From positions 310,001-374,000 of the forward strand of contig NZ_PPEK01000001.1 of assembly GCF_002899715.1 (NCBI RefSeq): a stretch of 64,000 bases of DNA, read 5' to 3'. This DNA comes from Enteroscipio rubneri (GTDB lineage Bacteria; Actinomycetota; Coriobacteriia; Coriobacteriales; Eggerthellaceae). The notes under the pieces are model-generated. The model was not told the origin of the DNA, did no database searches, and saw only the letters and a program-made list of their open reading frames with translations. Made by a program: the position numbers and the translations under genes. Position 1 is the stretch's first letter; every line of letters begins with the position of its first letter. Positions 35,880-43,888 of this stretch are shown here, one piece after another.

Positions 35880-36206
35880 GGAGAACTCCTTGTGTTTCGA
35901 TGGGGAAGGCGGCCGCGTCGATCGGGCGCGGCATGCATTTCAGTGTGAGGTTGCGGCGGCTGCTCTGCCAGCCATTCTCGTTGGCAATTCGGGCGCAACG
36001 AGACGTTGCGCATGGGCAGGCATGCGCGCAGACGTCACCGGTTACAGAAATGCATGAAACATCGAGACAGAGCTCCTTGGAAGACGGCGAAACGGCGATC
36101 AGTGTACCATGCGTGCGAACGCTGTCAAGGGAGTGGGTTCATGCGCCCCGGTTTGCGCCGTCGCACGATAAGGGGTTACAATCTCACTTCGGACAAAGGA
36201 GGGGAA
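35880..36206. other. Divergent intergenic region, MFS operon / NrfD operon
   Basis: I see no gene in these 327 bases. The right end holds the candidate promoter of the NrfD-GntR-slipin operon. The left end must hold the MFS promoter, but no convincing box was found. Confidence 0.5.
36153..36182 (+). promoter_or_regulatory. Candidate promoter of the NrfD-GntR-slipin operon
   Basis: TTGCGC and TACAAT are separated by 18 bases. The start codon lies 24 bases after the -10, leaving room for a short leader containing the AAAGGAGG site. Confidence 0.45.
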
Positions 36207-37079
36207 GTGTCGAGCTCGCTCATCATCGCGTACCTTTTCCTGGGCGGCGCCGGCGCGGGCATGCTCTTCGTCCTGTCGGCTGTAAGCTTCTTCTCGCCGT
36301 CGCGAGATCTCGATCTCGACGGGTCGGGCCGCCTGCAGCCGTGGGGATCGTATGCGCGTCTTTACGGCCTCGGGTACTGCGTCTCTTTGGCAATCTGCAT
36401 AGTCGCGGCGCTGTGTCTCGTGTTCGATATGGCTCGTCCCGACGCGATTCTTGGCCTCATCTTCAATCCGAACGTATCGGTCGTTTCCATCGGCGCCTAT
36501 GGGCTCGGCCTCTGCATCGCATTGAATGCCGCCCTCGCGATCATATGGCTTTCGCATTTCAGACCGAACATCATGCTCTGTCGCATCGTCTCAGCGCTTG
36601 CGATCGTTGCGGCTTGTGTGGTTATGTCGTACACCGGTCTTCTGCTCGGCATCATTCCACATGCGGTCTTCTGGCAGTCGCCGCTGATCGTCGTTCTGTT
36701 TGTTCTTTCGTCGCTTTCGTGCGGCATCGCTTTGGTTGTGCTGGCGATGATGGCGTTTCGGCTGCTCGCACCGTTTTGGAACGCTGCGCGTACCGTGCTG
36801 TTAGTTGACGGGGTGCTCATCGGGGTCGAATTGATCGTGCTCACCGTCTTCATCGCATCCTCCCAGCAGAGCGCTCCTGAAGCGGTTGAGACGTTGGTGA
36901 CGGGGGACCTTGCGGCGCTTTTCTGGACGGGGCTCGTGGCGATGGGACTCGTGGTGCCGCTTGCGATGGAGCTTGCTTCGCGCTGGAAGGTGGGGCTGGA
37001 TGTCCACCCGTGCATTCCCGCCGTGCTCGTTCTCATCGGGGGGCTGTGTTTGAGAATCTGCATCGTCTTCGCAGCTTGA
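36207..37079 (+). CDS. Orphan NrfD/DmsC-like membrane protein
   Basis: This 290-residue polytopic protein has about eight hydrophobic segments. YLFLGGAGAGMLFVLSAV near the N-terminus is the glycine-rich first helix typical of NrfD/DmsC subunits, and FDMARPDAILGLIFNPNVSV matches the conserved second region. Such proteins pass electrons between quinones and iron-sulfur subunits, but no catalytic or ferredoxin gene is in its operon. The next genes encode a GntR regulator and an SPFH protein. GTG 36207, seven bases after AAAGGAGG, is the best start; the longer open frame lacks homology. Confidence 0.78.
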   Translation: MSSSLIIAYLFLGGAGAGMLFVLSAVSFFSPSRDLDLDGSGRLQPWGSYARLYGLGYCVSLAICIVAALCLVFDMARPDAILGLIFNPNVSVVSIGAYGLGLCIALNAALAIIWLSHFRPNIMLCRIVSALAIVAACVVMSYTGLLLGIIPHAVFWQSPLIVVLFVLSSLSCGIALVVLAMMAFRLLAPFWNAARTVLLVDGVLIGVELIVLTVFIASSQQSAPEAVETLVTGDLAALFWTGLVAMGLVVPLAMELASRWKVGLDVHPCIPAVLVLIGGLCLRICIVFAA

Positions 37080-37130
37080 TTGTTCGAGCAAGGTTATACT
37101 GTGGCGAAACGGCAAGAAGCAAGGAGTGAC

Positions 37131-37547
37131 ATGTTCCCCTTCGAGATGGACAACGAAAGCGGTGTGCCGCTGTGGATACAGCTGCGCAACCGCCTCGTCC
37201 ACCTCATCAACTCCGGTTACTACAAGCCGGGCGATCAGCTTCCCACGGTGCACGCCATGGCTTCCGAGCTGTCCATCAATTACAACACGGTGAACAAGGT
37301 GTACGTCAACCTTGCGAACGACGGGTACATCACCTCCATCCGCGGGCGCGGCGCTTTCGTCAACGACTTTGATTCCGATATGAGCCAGGAGCATGCGCAG
37401 GCGGTCGAACAAGTGCTCGACGAGTGCATAGCCGCGTGTATGGATCTGGGACTTTCCCTCCAGGATGTGGCGGCCGCCATGCGAAAGCAGATTCGCAAGA
37501 CCGAGAAAAGCCAGGTGTCCGACAAGACGCCGCCGACAAGGAGCTGA
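37131..37547 (+). CDS. GntR-family regulator, short YtrA-like form
   Basis: This 138-residue protein has the GntR winged HTH (VPLWIQLRNRLVHLINSGYY, KPGDQLPTVHAMASELSINYNTVNKVYVNLANDGYI, RGRGAFV) followed by a short helical tail instead of a large effector domain, the YtrA layout. The ATG at 37131 follows AAGGAG. It lies between an NrfD-like gene and a slipin gene, three bases before the latter, so it probably controls its own operon. Confidence 0.88.
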   Translation: MFPFEMDNESGVPLWIQLRNRLVHLINSGYYKPGDQLPTVHAMASELSINYNTVNKVYVNLANDGYITSIRGRGAFVNDFDSDMSQEHAQAVEQVLDECIAACMDLGLSLQDVAAAMRKQIRKTEKSQVSDKTPPTRS

Positions 37548-37550
37548 CCT

Positions 37551-38498
37551 ATGGGATCGAGCAAGAAAGAGCGTCGCATCAGCAGTGCGGCATCGCATTT
37601 CGAGGCGTCTCCGAGCGGGCGACAGGACGTGGCGCTGCAACGCGCCTCGCGCAATGGCATCTACTTCTTCCAGATGGCGCTGTTCTTCATTGCGTTCGGA
37701 CTCGTCTGCCTTGCCTTCTTCCTGCTTGCGGGCAGCGTTGGCTTCGTGGCTGTCGCCGTCGCTTCGGTTGTCGCGCTGCTGCTGGTTTCGTGCACGCATG
37801 TCGCCCAGCAGTGGGAGCGTGTCGTGGTCATGCGCCTCGGTCGGTTCAAGTGCGTCAAAGGCCCGGGCATCTTCTTTACGGTACCGCTGGTTGACTATTG
37901 CACTATGCGCGTTGACCAGCGCATTCGGTCAACTGCGTTCGGAGCCGAAGAAACGCTGACGGCCGATCTTGTCCCGCTTGACGTCGATGCCGTGCTGTTT
38001 TGGATGGTGCACGATACCGAGAAGGCCTGCACCGTGGTCGACGATTACGAGCTGTTGGTGCTTCAGTCGTCTCAGACCATCCTGCGCGATGCCATCGGCC
38101 GCGCGAACGTGGCCGAGGTCACGTCGCGTCGCGAGCAGCTTGACCGCGAGTTGAAGCGCTTGCTGGAAGACAAGGTCGCCCCGTGGGGCGTCACGGTGCT
38201 TTCCGTGGAGATCCGCGATATCCTTATGCCCAAGGAGCTGCAAGATGTCATGTCCATGGAGGCCCAGGCCGAGCAGAAGCGCAAGGCTCGCGTGGTGCTC
38301 ATGGAGGCGGAGCAGGATATCTCCGAGATGATGGGCGGCATCGCCTCGGCGTACGATCAGGACGACAAGGCTATGCAGCTGCGGCAGATGCACCTGCTTT
38401 ACGAGGGGGTCAAAGAGGGCAGGGGCGCGGTCGTCGTTCCCAGCTCGTGGGGCGATTCCTTCGGCGAACAGGTGGGCAAGGGCATCGCGGGCGAATAG
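37551..38498 (+). CDS. Slipin/stomatin-like SPFH-domain membrane protein
   Basis: This 315-residue protein has two adjacent hydrophobic segments (about residues 38-83) and an SPFH domain starting at QQWERVVVMRLGRFKCVKGPG. VPLDVDAVLFWMVHD, LQSSQTILRDAIGRANVAEV and LSVEIRDILMPKELQDVM then follow, as in slipins. It likely oligomerises into membrane microdomain scaffolds. No NfeD-like protease partner follows. The short gap behind the GntR gene indicates one operon. Confidence 0.88.
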   Translation: MGSSKKERRISSAASHFEASPSGRQDVALQRASRNGIYFFQMALFFIAFGLVCLAFFLLAGSVGFVAVAVASVVALLLVSCTHVAQQWERVVVMRLGRFKCVKGPGIFFTVPLVDYCTMRVDQRIRSTAFGAEETLTADLVPLDVDAVLFWMVHDTEKACTVVDDYELLVLQSSQTILRDAIGRANVAEVTSRREQLDRELKRLLEDKVAPWGVTVLSVEIRDILMPKELQDVMSMEAQAEQKRKARVVLMEAEQDISEMMGGIASAYDQDDKAMQLRQMHLLYEGVKEGRGAVVVPSSWGDSFGEQVGKGIAGE

Positions 38499-38631
38499 CC
38501 GACATGGTAATCGGCGTCGCTGAGGCCGGTGCGTCCATGCTGAGGGCGCGCGGGTGCTACGCGTTTCGGCGGTCCGTCGTCGCGCGCATTTCTATCTCAA
38601 AATAGAATAATCGGACCCATCGGTGGAGCTT

Positions 38632-38665
38632 GACTTTTCATATGAAAACATGTTTTCATATGAAA
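38632..38665. promoter_or_regulatory. 34-bp perfect palindrome made of two TTTTCATATGAAAA sites
   Basis: Two copies of the 14-bp palindrome TTTTCATATGAAAA (38633-38646 and 38651-38664) flank CATG, and the whole 34 bases are self-complementary. The block begins inside a TTGACT -35 (38628-38633) and covers where the -10 should be. It is AT-rich in a GC-rich genome, as expected for a strong double operator upstream of molybdoenzyme operon 2. Confidence 0.75.
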
Positions 38666-38666
38666 A

Positions 38667-38680
38667 GCGGATTGGCCAAT
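38667..38680. promoter_or_regulatory. Adjacent 14-bp palindrome GGATTGGCCAATCC
   Basis: This perfect palindrome starts one base after the 34-bp operator block. It may be an additional regulator site or the base of a leader hairpin. Confidence 0.45.
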
Positions 38681-38778
38681 CCTTCAAGACGAGAACGGGG
38701 AAGGCTTCTGCCATCATGGGGGATATGCCTTCTTCTCAGGTGCGCATTGCGCACATGAAGAAAAAGGAGGGGGAAGCA

Positions 38779-41238
38779 ATGTCTGCAGTCGCAGCATCGA
38801 CCGCGAATCTGACGCGGCGCAATTTCCTCAAGGCGAGCATCGCCGTAGCGGGCGGGACATGGCTTGGAACCGCTATCGGCTGCTCTTCGGGCGATTCTCT
38901 TTCGGGAGAAGGCTCATCTTCGCAAGCGGAGGAACAGGTGTTCAACGGCGTGTGCAAGCCGAACTGTTTCCACGGGTGCCAGCTCAAGGTTCATGTTCGA
39001 GAAGGCAAAGTCGTAAAAACGTCGGCCGCGCCGTATCCGAACCCGGAATTCAACCGTATTTGCCTGCGCGGTCTTTCACATGTGACCAACATCTACGACC
39101 CCGATCGCGTGCAGTATCCGCTCAAACGCGTCGGGGAACGCGGTGCGAACGAATGGGAGCGCATCAGCTGGGAAGACGCGATAGCCGAGATTGCCGAGAA
39201 GTTCACGAGCTATCGCGAAGAGTTTGGCGACCAAGCCGTCATGAAATGCGCGGTGAGTGGGAATTATGGTTCGATCAACGGCGGTTTCACGAGCAAGTTC
39301 TTCAGCTCCATCAATGCTTCCACCATGGCGCCGAGCCTTGACTTGAGCAATGCCATCGGTTTGAACCGCGTCGTGGGATGGGCGGGAACGTGGATGGGCA
39401 ACGATCCGCGCGACCTGAAGAACGCGAAAAACATCTTTATCTGGGGTAACAATATCACCGATGCGCAAATCCATGAATGGCATTTCGTGGCTGATGCTAT
39501 CGAGGCGGGCTCGAACGTCATCGTCGTCGATCCGATCTTTACACATATGGCTGCGAAAGCGCAAAAGTTCGTTCCCATCAGGCCGGGGGCGGATGCGGCG
39601 CTCATCCTTTCGATGATGCAAGTGGTCATAGAGGAAGATCTCATAGATCGCGAGTTCATGCAGAAATACACCGTTGCCCCGTTCCTCGTCCGCGACGATA
39701 CGGGCATGTTCTTGCGTATGAGCGATGTGGGCGTTCAACCTGCGGAGGGGCCCGTCAATCTACTCACCGGAGAGCCGACCAAGATCGATCCGGCCGTCGT
39801 ATGGGATGGCGTGGCCGGTGCGTCCGCATCGTCCGCCGAATGCGCCGCCCCTGAGATAGAAGGCGAATTCACCGTCGAGGGCGTTGCGTGCCATACTGCG
39901 TACAGCCTGTTGAAGGCAGAAGCTTCTCAATATCCGCCAGACGTGGCAGAGGGCATCACCGAAGTTCCAGCTGCCACCATTGTCGAACTCGCGCACCTTG
40001 CAGCCGATGGACCGGTCACGCATCGCGTCGGTTGGGGACCGCAGGCATACGACAACGGCGTCCATCCTCATCATGCAGGGGCTGCCCTTGCGGCCATTAC
40101 GGGACAGATGTGCGAGCCCGGCAAAATCTATGGATGCGCGGATATCAACGGTTTCACCGGGTTCGATGCAACGCTGAGCGCTCCGGCGACTCCGGTAACG
40201 TCGCCGACAATATCCAACCTGATCATGCCCGAGGTTATGGAGACGGGCACGTACATGGGCGAAGACATCGTCATCAAGGCGCTTTGGGTTTACCAGGGCA
40301 ATCCGCTGTGCACGTTCGTCGACAGCAATGCGAAAAAGAAGATGTTTGACAAGTTCGAATTCATCGTTACCGTCGACTCCATGCTTACCGATACGGCTCG
40401 CTATTCGGATATGGTGCTGCCTTGCGCCCAGTTCTTCGAGTACGAGGATATCGTGGGCAGCGGCAACAACAACCACGTCGTCCATTGCGACAAGGCTATC
40501 GATCCTCCGTTCGAAGCAAAGCCGGATACGGAGATCATGCGCATGCTTGCAGAGAAGATGGGCATGGCCGACCTGTTCCCCGAGAGCGATTCCGAATGGC
40601 TGCAGAAATACGTGGACACGGAGGCTGCAGCGGCGTTGGGCATCAGCTACGACGCGTTGAAGGAGAAGAAGGCTATCCGGTGGGCGCCCGATCCGCTTGT
40701 GCGGTGGACGGACAAGAAGTTCCTGACGCCGTCCGGCCGAATGGAGTTCTACGTCGAAGCGCCGACTCCGATGGATTACTACGGCCAGCAGATCGACGTC
40801 AATCGCGAGCACCTGCCGCGGTTCTTCCCGCCGACCGAGGCATGGCCCGAGAATCCTCTCCACGAGAAGTATCCCTTCGTCCTGCTGTCCGAGCGCCCGC
40901 GATTCCGTGTGCACGGGCAGTGGTTCAACAACAGAATCCTTCGCGAACTCGACCCTGAGCCCACGGTGAAGATCAACCCCGCCGATGCCGCCGCCAAGGG
41001 CATCAAGACGGGCGACCATGTCGAATGCTACAACGATCGAGGCCACGCGGTGGCCATGGCGGTGCTCAATGAGGCCGTACGGCCCGGCACCCTCGTATAT
41101 CCGAAGAGCTGGCAGGTCCATCAGCACCTTGCAGGCGGTTGGTCCGAGCTTTCGTCCTCGTCGCACGACCCGGTGGCGGTGAACCAAAGCTACATGGACG
41201 AGCTCTGCGACATTCGCGCATGGGAAGGAGCTGAATAA
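38779..41238 (+). CDS. Tat-exported molybdopterin oxidoreductase, DmsA-like catalytic subunit (operon 2)
   Basis: This 819-residue protein carries a Tat signal (LTRRNFLKAS, Arg 13-14) ending in AIGC, so Cys35 may be lipidated. The [4Fe-4S] ligands are C59, C63, C67 and C95 (C-x3-C-x3-C), the DmsA-like spacing. SLDLSNAIG puts Ser190 at the molybdenum ligand position, consistent with serine-ligated DMSO/TMAO/biotin-sulfoxide reductases. Typical C-terminal motifs are GRMEFYVEAP, LLSERPRFRVHGQW and INPADAAAKGIKTGDHVE. The ATG at 38779 follows AAAGGAGGGGG; the open frame upstream crosses the operator. The acceptor is likely an S- or N-oxide but is unproven. Confidence 0.9.
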   Translation: MSAVAASTANLTRRNFLKASIAVAGGTWLGTAIGCSSGDSLSGEGSSSQAEEQVFNGVCKPNCFHGCQLKVHVREGKVVKTSAAPYPNPEFNRICLRGLSHVTNIYDPDRVQYPLKRVGERGANEWERISWEDAIAEIAEKFTSYREEFGDQAVMKCAVSGNYGSINGGFTSKFFSSINASTMAPSLDLSNAIGLNRVVGWAGTWMGNDPRDLKNAKNIFIWGNNITDAQIHEWHFVADAIEAGSNVIVVDPIFTHMAAKAQKFVPIRPGADAALILSMMQVVIEEDLIDREFMQKYTVAPFLVRDDTGMFLRMSDVGVQPAEGPVNLLTGEPTKIDPAVVWDGVAGASASSAECAAPEIEGEFTVEGVACHTAYSLLKAEASQYPPDVAEGITEVPAATIVELAHLAADGPVTHRVGWGPQAYDNGVHPHHAGAALAAITGQMCEPGKIYGCADINGFTGFDATLSAPATPVTSPTISNLIMPEVMETGTYMGEDIVIKALWVYQGNPLCTFVDSNAKKKMFDKFEFIVTVDSMLTDTARYSDMVLPCAQFFEYEDIVGSGNNNHVVHCDKAIDPPFEAKPDTEIMRMLAEKMGMADLFPESDSEWLQKYVDTEAAAALGISYDALKEKKAIRWAPDPLVRWTDKKFLTPSGRMEFYVEAPTPMDYYGQQIDVNREHLPRFFPPTEAWPENPLHEKYPFVLLSERPRFRVHGQWFNNRILRELDPEPTVKINPADAAAKGIKTGDHVECYNDRGHAVAMAVLNEAVRPGTLVYPKSWQVHQHLAGGWSELSSSSHDPVAVNQSYMDELCDIRAWEGAE

Positions 41239-41240
41239 CC

Positions 41241-41861
41241 ATGACCCATTACGGAATGGCGATCGATAAGAAGCGTTGCATCGCCTGCAACACCTGCTGC
41301 GTCGGCTGCAAGGTTGAGAACAACCTTCCCGAGAACATGTGGTGGAACCGCGTGGTCAACGAAGGCGGAGAGAATCCGGATTCGCCGTCGGGTACCTATC
41401 CCGAACTCAAGATGAGCGCCTATACCCTGTCCTGCCAGCACTGCATCAATCCAGCCTGCGTGAGCGTGTGCCCTTCCGAGGCGACCTATCGGGATGCGGA
41501 AACCGGCATCGTCATGCAGGATTTGGATAAGTGCATCGGCTGCAACCTGTGCATTGAAGCCTGCCCCTACGGGGTGCGCACCTTGCAGGAAGACGAGCCG
41601 GTCTATTACACCGATTTCGCTCTCGGCGGAGAGGGCGCGCCTGGGCATATCGCCGGCACGGTGGAGAAGTGCACCTTCTGCCATCACCGCGTGGTGAACG
41701 GCGAGCAGCCCTTCTGCGTGGAAGTGTGCCCGGCCCGCGCACGCACGTTCGGCGATTTGGATGATCCGGACTCCGACCTTTCGAAGCTGATTGCCTCCCG
41801 CGAGTGCGAACAGCTTCAGCTGGACGCGGGCACCGGGCCGAGCGTGTACCTGCTCGTGTAA
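41241..41861 (+). CDS. Four-cluster ferredoxin subunit, DmsB type (operon 2)
   Basis: This 206-residue protein contains four cysteine groups: CIACNTCCVGCK, CQHCINPACVSVCPSEA, CIGCNLCIEACPYGVR and CTFCHHRVVNGEQPFCVEVC. It relays electrons from the membrane protein to the molybdenum subunit. It begins two bases after the catalytic gene and has no signal peptide. Confidence 0.93.
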   Translation: MTHYGMAIDKKRCIACNTCCVGCKVENNLPENMWWNRVVNEGGENPDSPSGTYPELKMSAYTLSCQHCINPACVSVCPSEATYRDAETGIVMQDLDKCIGCNLCIEACPYGVRTLQEDEPVYYTDFALGGEGAPGHIAGTVEKCTFCHHRVVNGEQPFCVEVCPARARTFGDLDDPDSDLSKLIASRECEQLQLDAGTGPSVYLLV

Positions 41862-41900
41862 CAGCGTGACCGCGCATGCATCTGCCATGCGTTTGTCCCC

Positions 41901-41937
41901 GGGCCGACCTGCGATACCCTCCCGTGCAGGTCGGCCC
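41901..41937 (+). other. Intercistronic hairpin in operon 2
   Basis: A perfect 12-bp stem (41901-41912 / 41926-41937, arm GGGCCGACCTGC) lies between the ferredoxin and membrane-subunit genes. No T-run follows; partial attenuation or RNA protection is likely. Confidence 0.65.
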
Positions 41938-41958
41938 CCTGATAAGAGGTGATCCGCG

Positions 41959-42690
41959 ATGAGCCAGATCGTTTCGGCGACCCTTGTTGTCGTCTTCGCC
42001 GTGGTGTTCAGGGGTGCGGTGAAACAGCGCCCCGTCCTGTTCTATGTCCTTGCGGCGCTCGTGGCCGCCGTCGGCATGTACTTCACGTTCAACCCCAGTC
42101 CGGGCGGCATGGTGCGTGCACTTGCCTATGCTATTCAGAAGGGGCATCCGGGGTTCTCGATGCTGGCTCTCGTCATGTTCGTCGGTGTCTTTGATCGCAA
42201 ATCGGTTGTGCGCCGGGCGCTGGGACCCGTGAGGGGAGAGCTGTCCATTATCGGCGCCATCCTCATGCTGGCCCACGCCGTTCCCTATCTGGCGAATTAC
42301 CTCGCCATGGCGGGCGCGGTATTCTCCCTCAAGCCGAGCGTGCAGATGTCGCTTGCTTTGGCTGTTGTGCTGCTCTTCCTGCTTGGCGTGCTTGCCGTGA
42401 CATCGATTAAGGCGCTGTCCGTTCGCATGGACGCCCGAACGTGGAAGCGCATCCAGCGGCTCGTTTACCCCTTCTTCCTGCTCGTTTTCGTACACCTGCT
42501 TGGGTATATGCTGGTTCCCCTGAGGGCGGGGGCCACCGATCTGCTTGTCGGATTCGGGTTTTACGTAGTGATCTTTGCAGCATATCTGGTACTGAGAACG
42601 AGACGCTTCATACTTGACCGACGGGTCGGACTGCCGGAGTACGGCGCGGCATCGGCCATGATCAGCACTTCCAAGGAGGCTACGCAATGA
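41959..42690 (+). CDS. Heme-b-type membrane protein (operon 2 anchor candidate)
   Basis: This 243-residue protein has about six hydrophobic segments. Histidines inside or next to helices (KGHPGFSM, LMLAHAVPYLANYL, LVFVHLLGYML) are spaced as in ferric-reductase-like/MsrQ heme-b proteins. It occupies the place where an NrfD/DmsC anchor is normally found, so it may be the quinol-oxidising subunit. It overlaps the following torD by four bases. Family placement is from pattern only. Confidence 0.7.
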   Translation: MSQIVSATLVVVFAVVFRGAVKQRPVLFYVLAALVAAVGMYFTFNPSPGGMVRALAYAIQKGHPGFSMLALVMFVGVFDRKSVVRRALGPVRGELSIIGAILMLAHAVPYLANYLAMAGAVFSLKPSVQMSLALAVVLLFLLGVLAVTSIKALSVRMDARTWKRIQRLVYPFFLLVFVHLLGYMLVPLRAGATDLLVGFGFYVVIFAAYLVLRTRRFILDRRVGLPEYGAASAMISTSKEATQ

Positions 42691-43331
42691 TGCAAGAGCA
42701 TTGGATTGATAAAGCGGAGCTGTTCGAGACGCTTTCGCTTGCTTATCTCTACTATCAGAGAGAAACGGTTGAAGTGCTTACAACCGGCGCGTATGCCGAC
42801 GTGCTGTGCGAGGCGATGGCTGCGGTCGGACTTGACGAGGGCCTTGTGTCCGATGTGCGCGCGACGCTGGCCGCCTATCAAGGGGCCGATGTCGAAGAGC
42901 TGTTTCATGCGCTGCGCGTGGAATACACGCGGTTGTTCGTGGGCGCGCCGCATGCAATCGTGTCCCCCTATGCGGGCATATGGTATGCGGAAGAGGTGGG
43001 TGTCACGCCGGTGCTGTTCGTGAATAAGGAGTCCATGGCAGTCGAGCGCTTCATGAAGGCCTGCGGCGTGGACCGTCCTGAGCAGACGAACGAGCCGCTT
43101 GATCATATTGGATCAGAGCTCGAGTTTCTCGAATACCTGTGTCTGGACTGCGCAGGCGTTGTCAACAAGGATGCCGATATTGTGCCCGCCGGTTCGTATG
43201 AGACGTTCTACCAGGAACGGTTTATCGTGTTTGCCAAGCGTTTTGCGGCGGCGGTTGCGCAGAGCAGCAGCGAACCGCTGCTGCGTGCTGCGAGTTCGGT
43301 ACTCCTTGCGCTTCCTGACGAAGCGCTGTAA
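42687..43331 (+). CDS. TorD/DmsD-family maturation chaperone (operon 2)
   Basis: This 214-residue helical protein has the diagnostic DHIGSELEFLEYLCL motif and VEYTRLFVGAPHAIVSPYAGIWY, typical of TorD/NarJ-type chaperones. It should recognise the Tat leader of the operon 2 catalytic subunit. The ATGA overlap ties its translation to the membrane subunit. Confidence 0.92.
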   Translation: MMQEHWIDKAELFETLSLAYLYYQRETVEVLTTGAYADVLCEAMAAVGLDEGLVSDVRATLAAYQGADVEELFHALRVEYTRLFVGAPHAIVSPYAGIWYAEEVGVTPVLFVNKESMAVERFMKACGVDRPEQTNEPLDHIGSELEFLEYLCLDCAGVVNKDADIVPAGSYETFYQERFIVFAKRFAAAVAQSSSEPLLRAASSVLLALPDEAL

Positions 43332-43372
43332 AAAGTGCAGCTTCGGGATCAATAGCTCCCAACCTGCGAACT

Positions 43373-43446
43373 CCCCTGAGGCGGAAAGGCCCGGCGCGAC
43401 CGTCGCTTTGCTCCCGGGATCGCGCCGGGCCTTTCCGCCTCAGGGG
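43373..43446. repeat. Perfect 27-bp inverted repeat with 20-base loop
   Basis: 43373-43399 and 43420-43446 are exact reverse complements (first arm begins CCCCTGAGGCGGAAAGG). It lies 41 bases after torD. There is no T-run; size and perfection suggest a dispersed repeat or small mobile element more than a plain terminator, though it would stop or stabilise the transcript. Confidence 0.75.
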
Positions 43447-43888
43447 GCTCGGGGTTGCGGAAGCCGTGCAGGAAGTCCTTGGGGCGTGCGGGGCTGGGGG
43501 ACTCGCTTCGCTTGATCGGTTGTTGCGTGTGCTGCCGCCGAAATTGGGCGAAGATGGCAGAAAAGACGCAATCCTGTAACCTGTTTCACGTGCGATTTGG
43601 AGTGCTTCACGCGCGAACAGTTGTTTTTGCTTTGCAGGCGAAGAATATACCGGCAACACGCTTTACCATCGTCGTTTCGCATGTTTCGCATTACAGAATC
43701 GCGTTCTTCCTACCATTTCTGTCCATACGCCCGGCTGTCCCGCTGTCCATACGCCCGGCCCCCGTCTCTTCGCGCGCCGTCTGCTGCCGTGCAGAAAAAA
43801 CGGCCAGAACCGGCGCCCGTCTATGCTCAGTCACCTTTGATATTCCGCAGGTCAGTTCGTGTTGTCTTCTTGGGCGAGCGAGGCGTGC
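43447..43888. other. Intergenic region without a recognisable gene
   Basis: These 442 bases separate operon 2 from a broken minus-strand gene. Open frames here show no family resemblance and unusual composition, so I call none. The left half is GC-rich; the right half is more mixed and contains a short direct repeat. It may be debris from loss of the rest of the flavoprotein gene. Confidence 0.5.
43720..43759 (+). repeat. Two direct copies of a 16-base unit
   Basis: TGTCCATACGCCCGGC occurs at 43720-43735 and 43744-43759, a 24-base period. Confidence 0.6.

Noticed and set aside
43222-43691. Minus-strand frames over the end of torD and the long inverted repeat
   Set aside because: They translate the hairpin and flanking noncoding DNA into low-complexity Pro/Arg sequence; no start signal.
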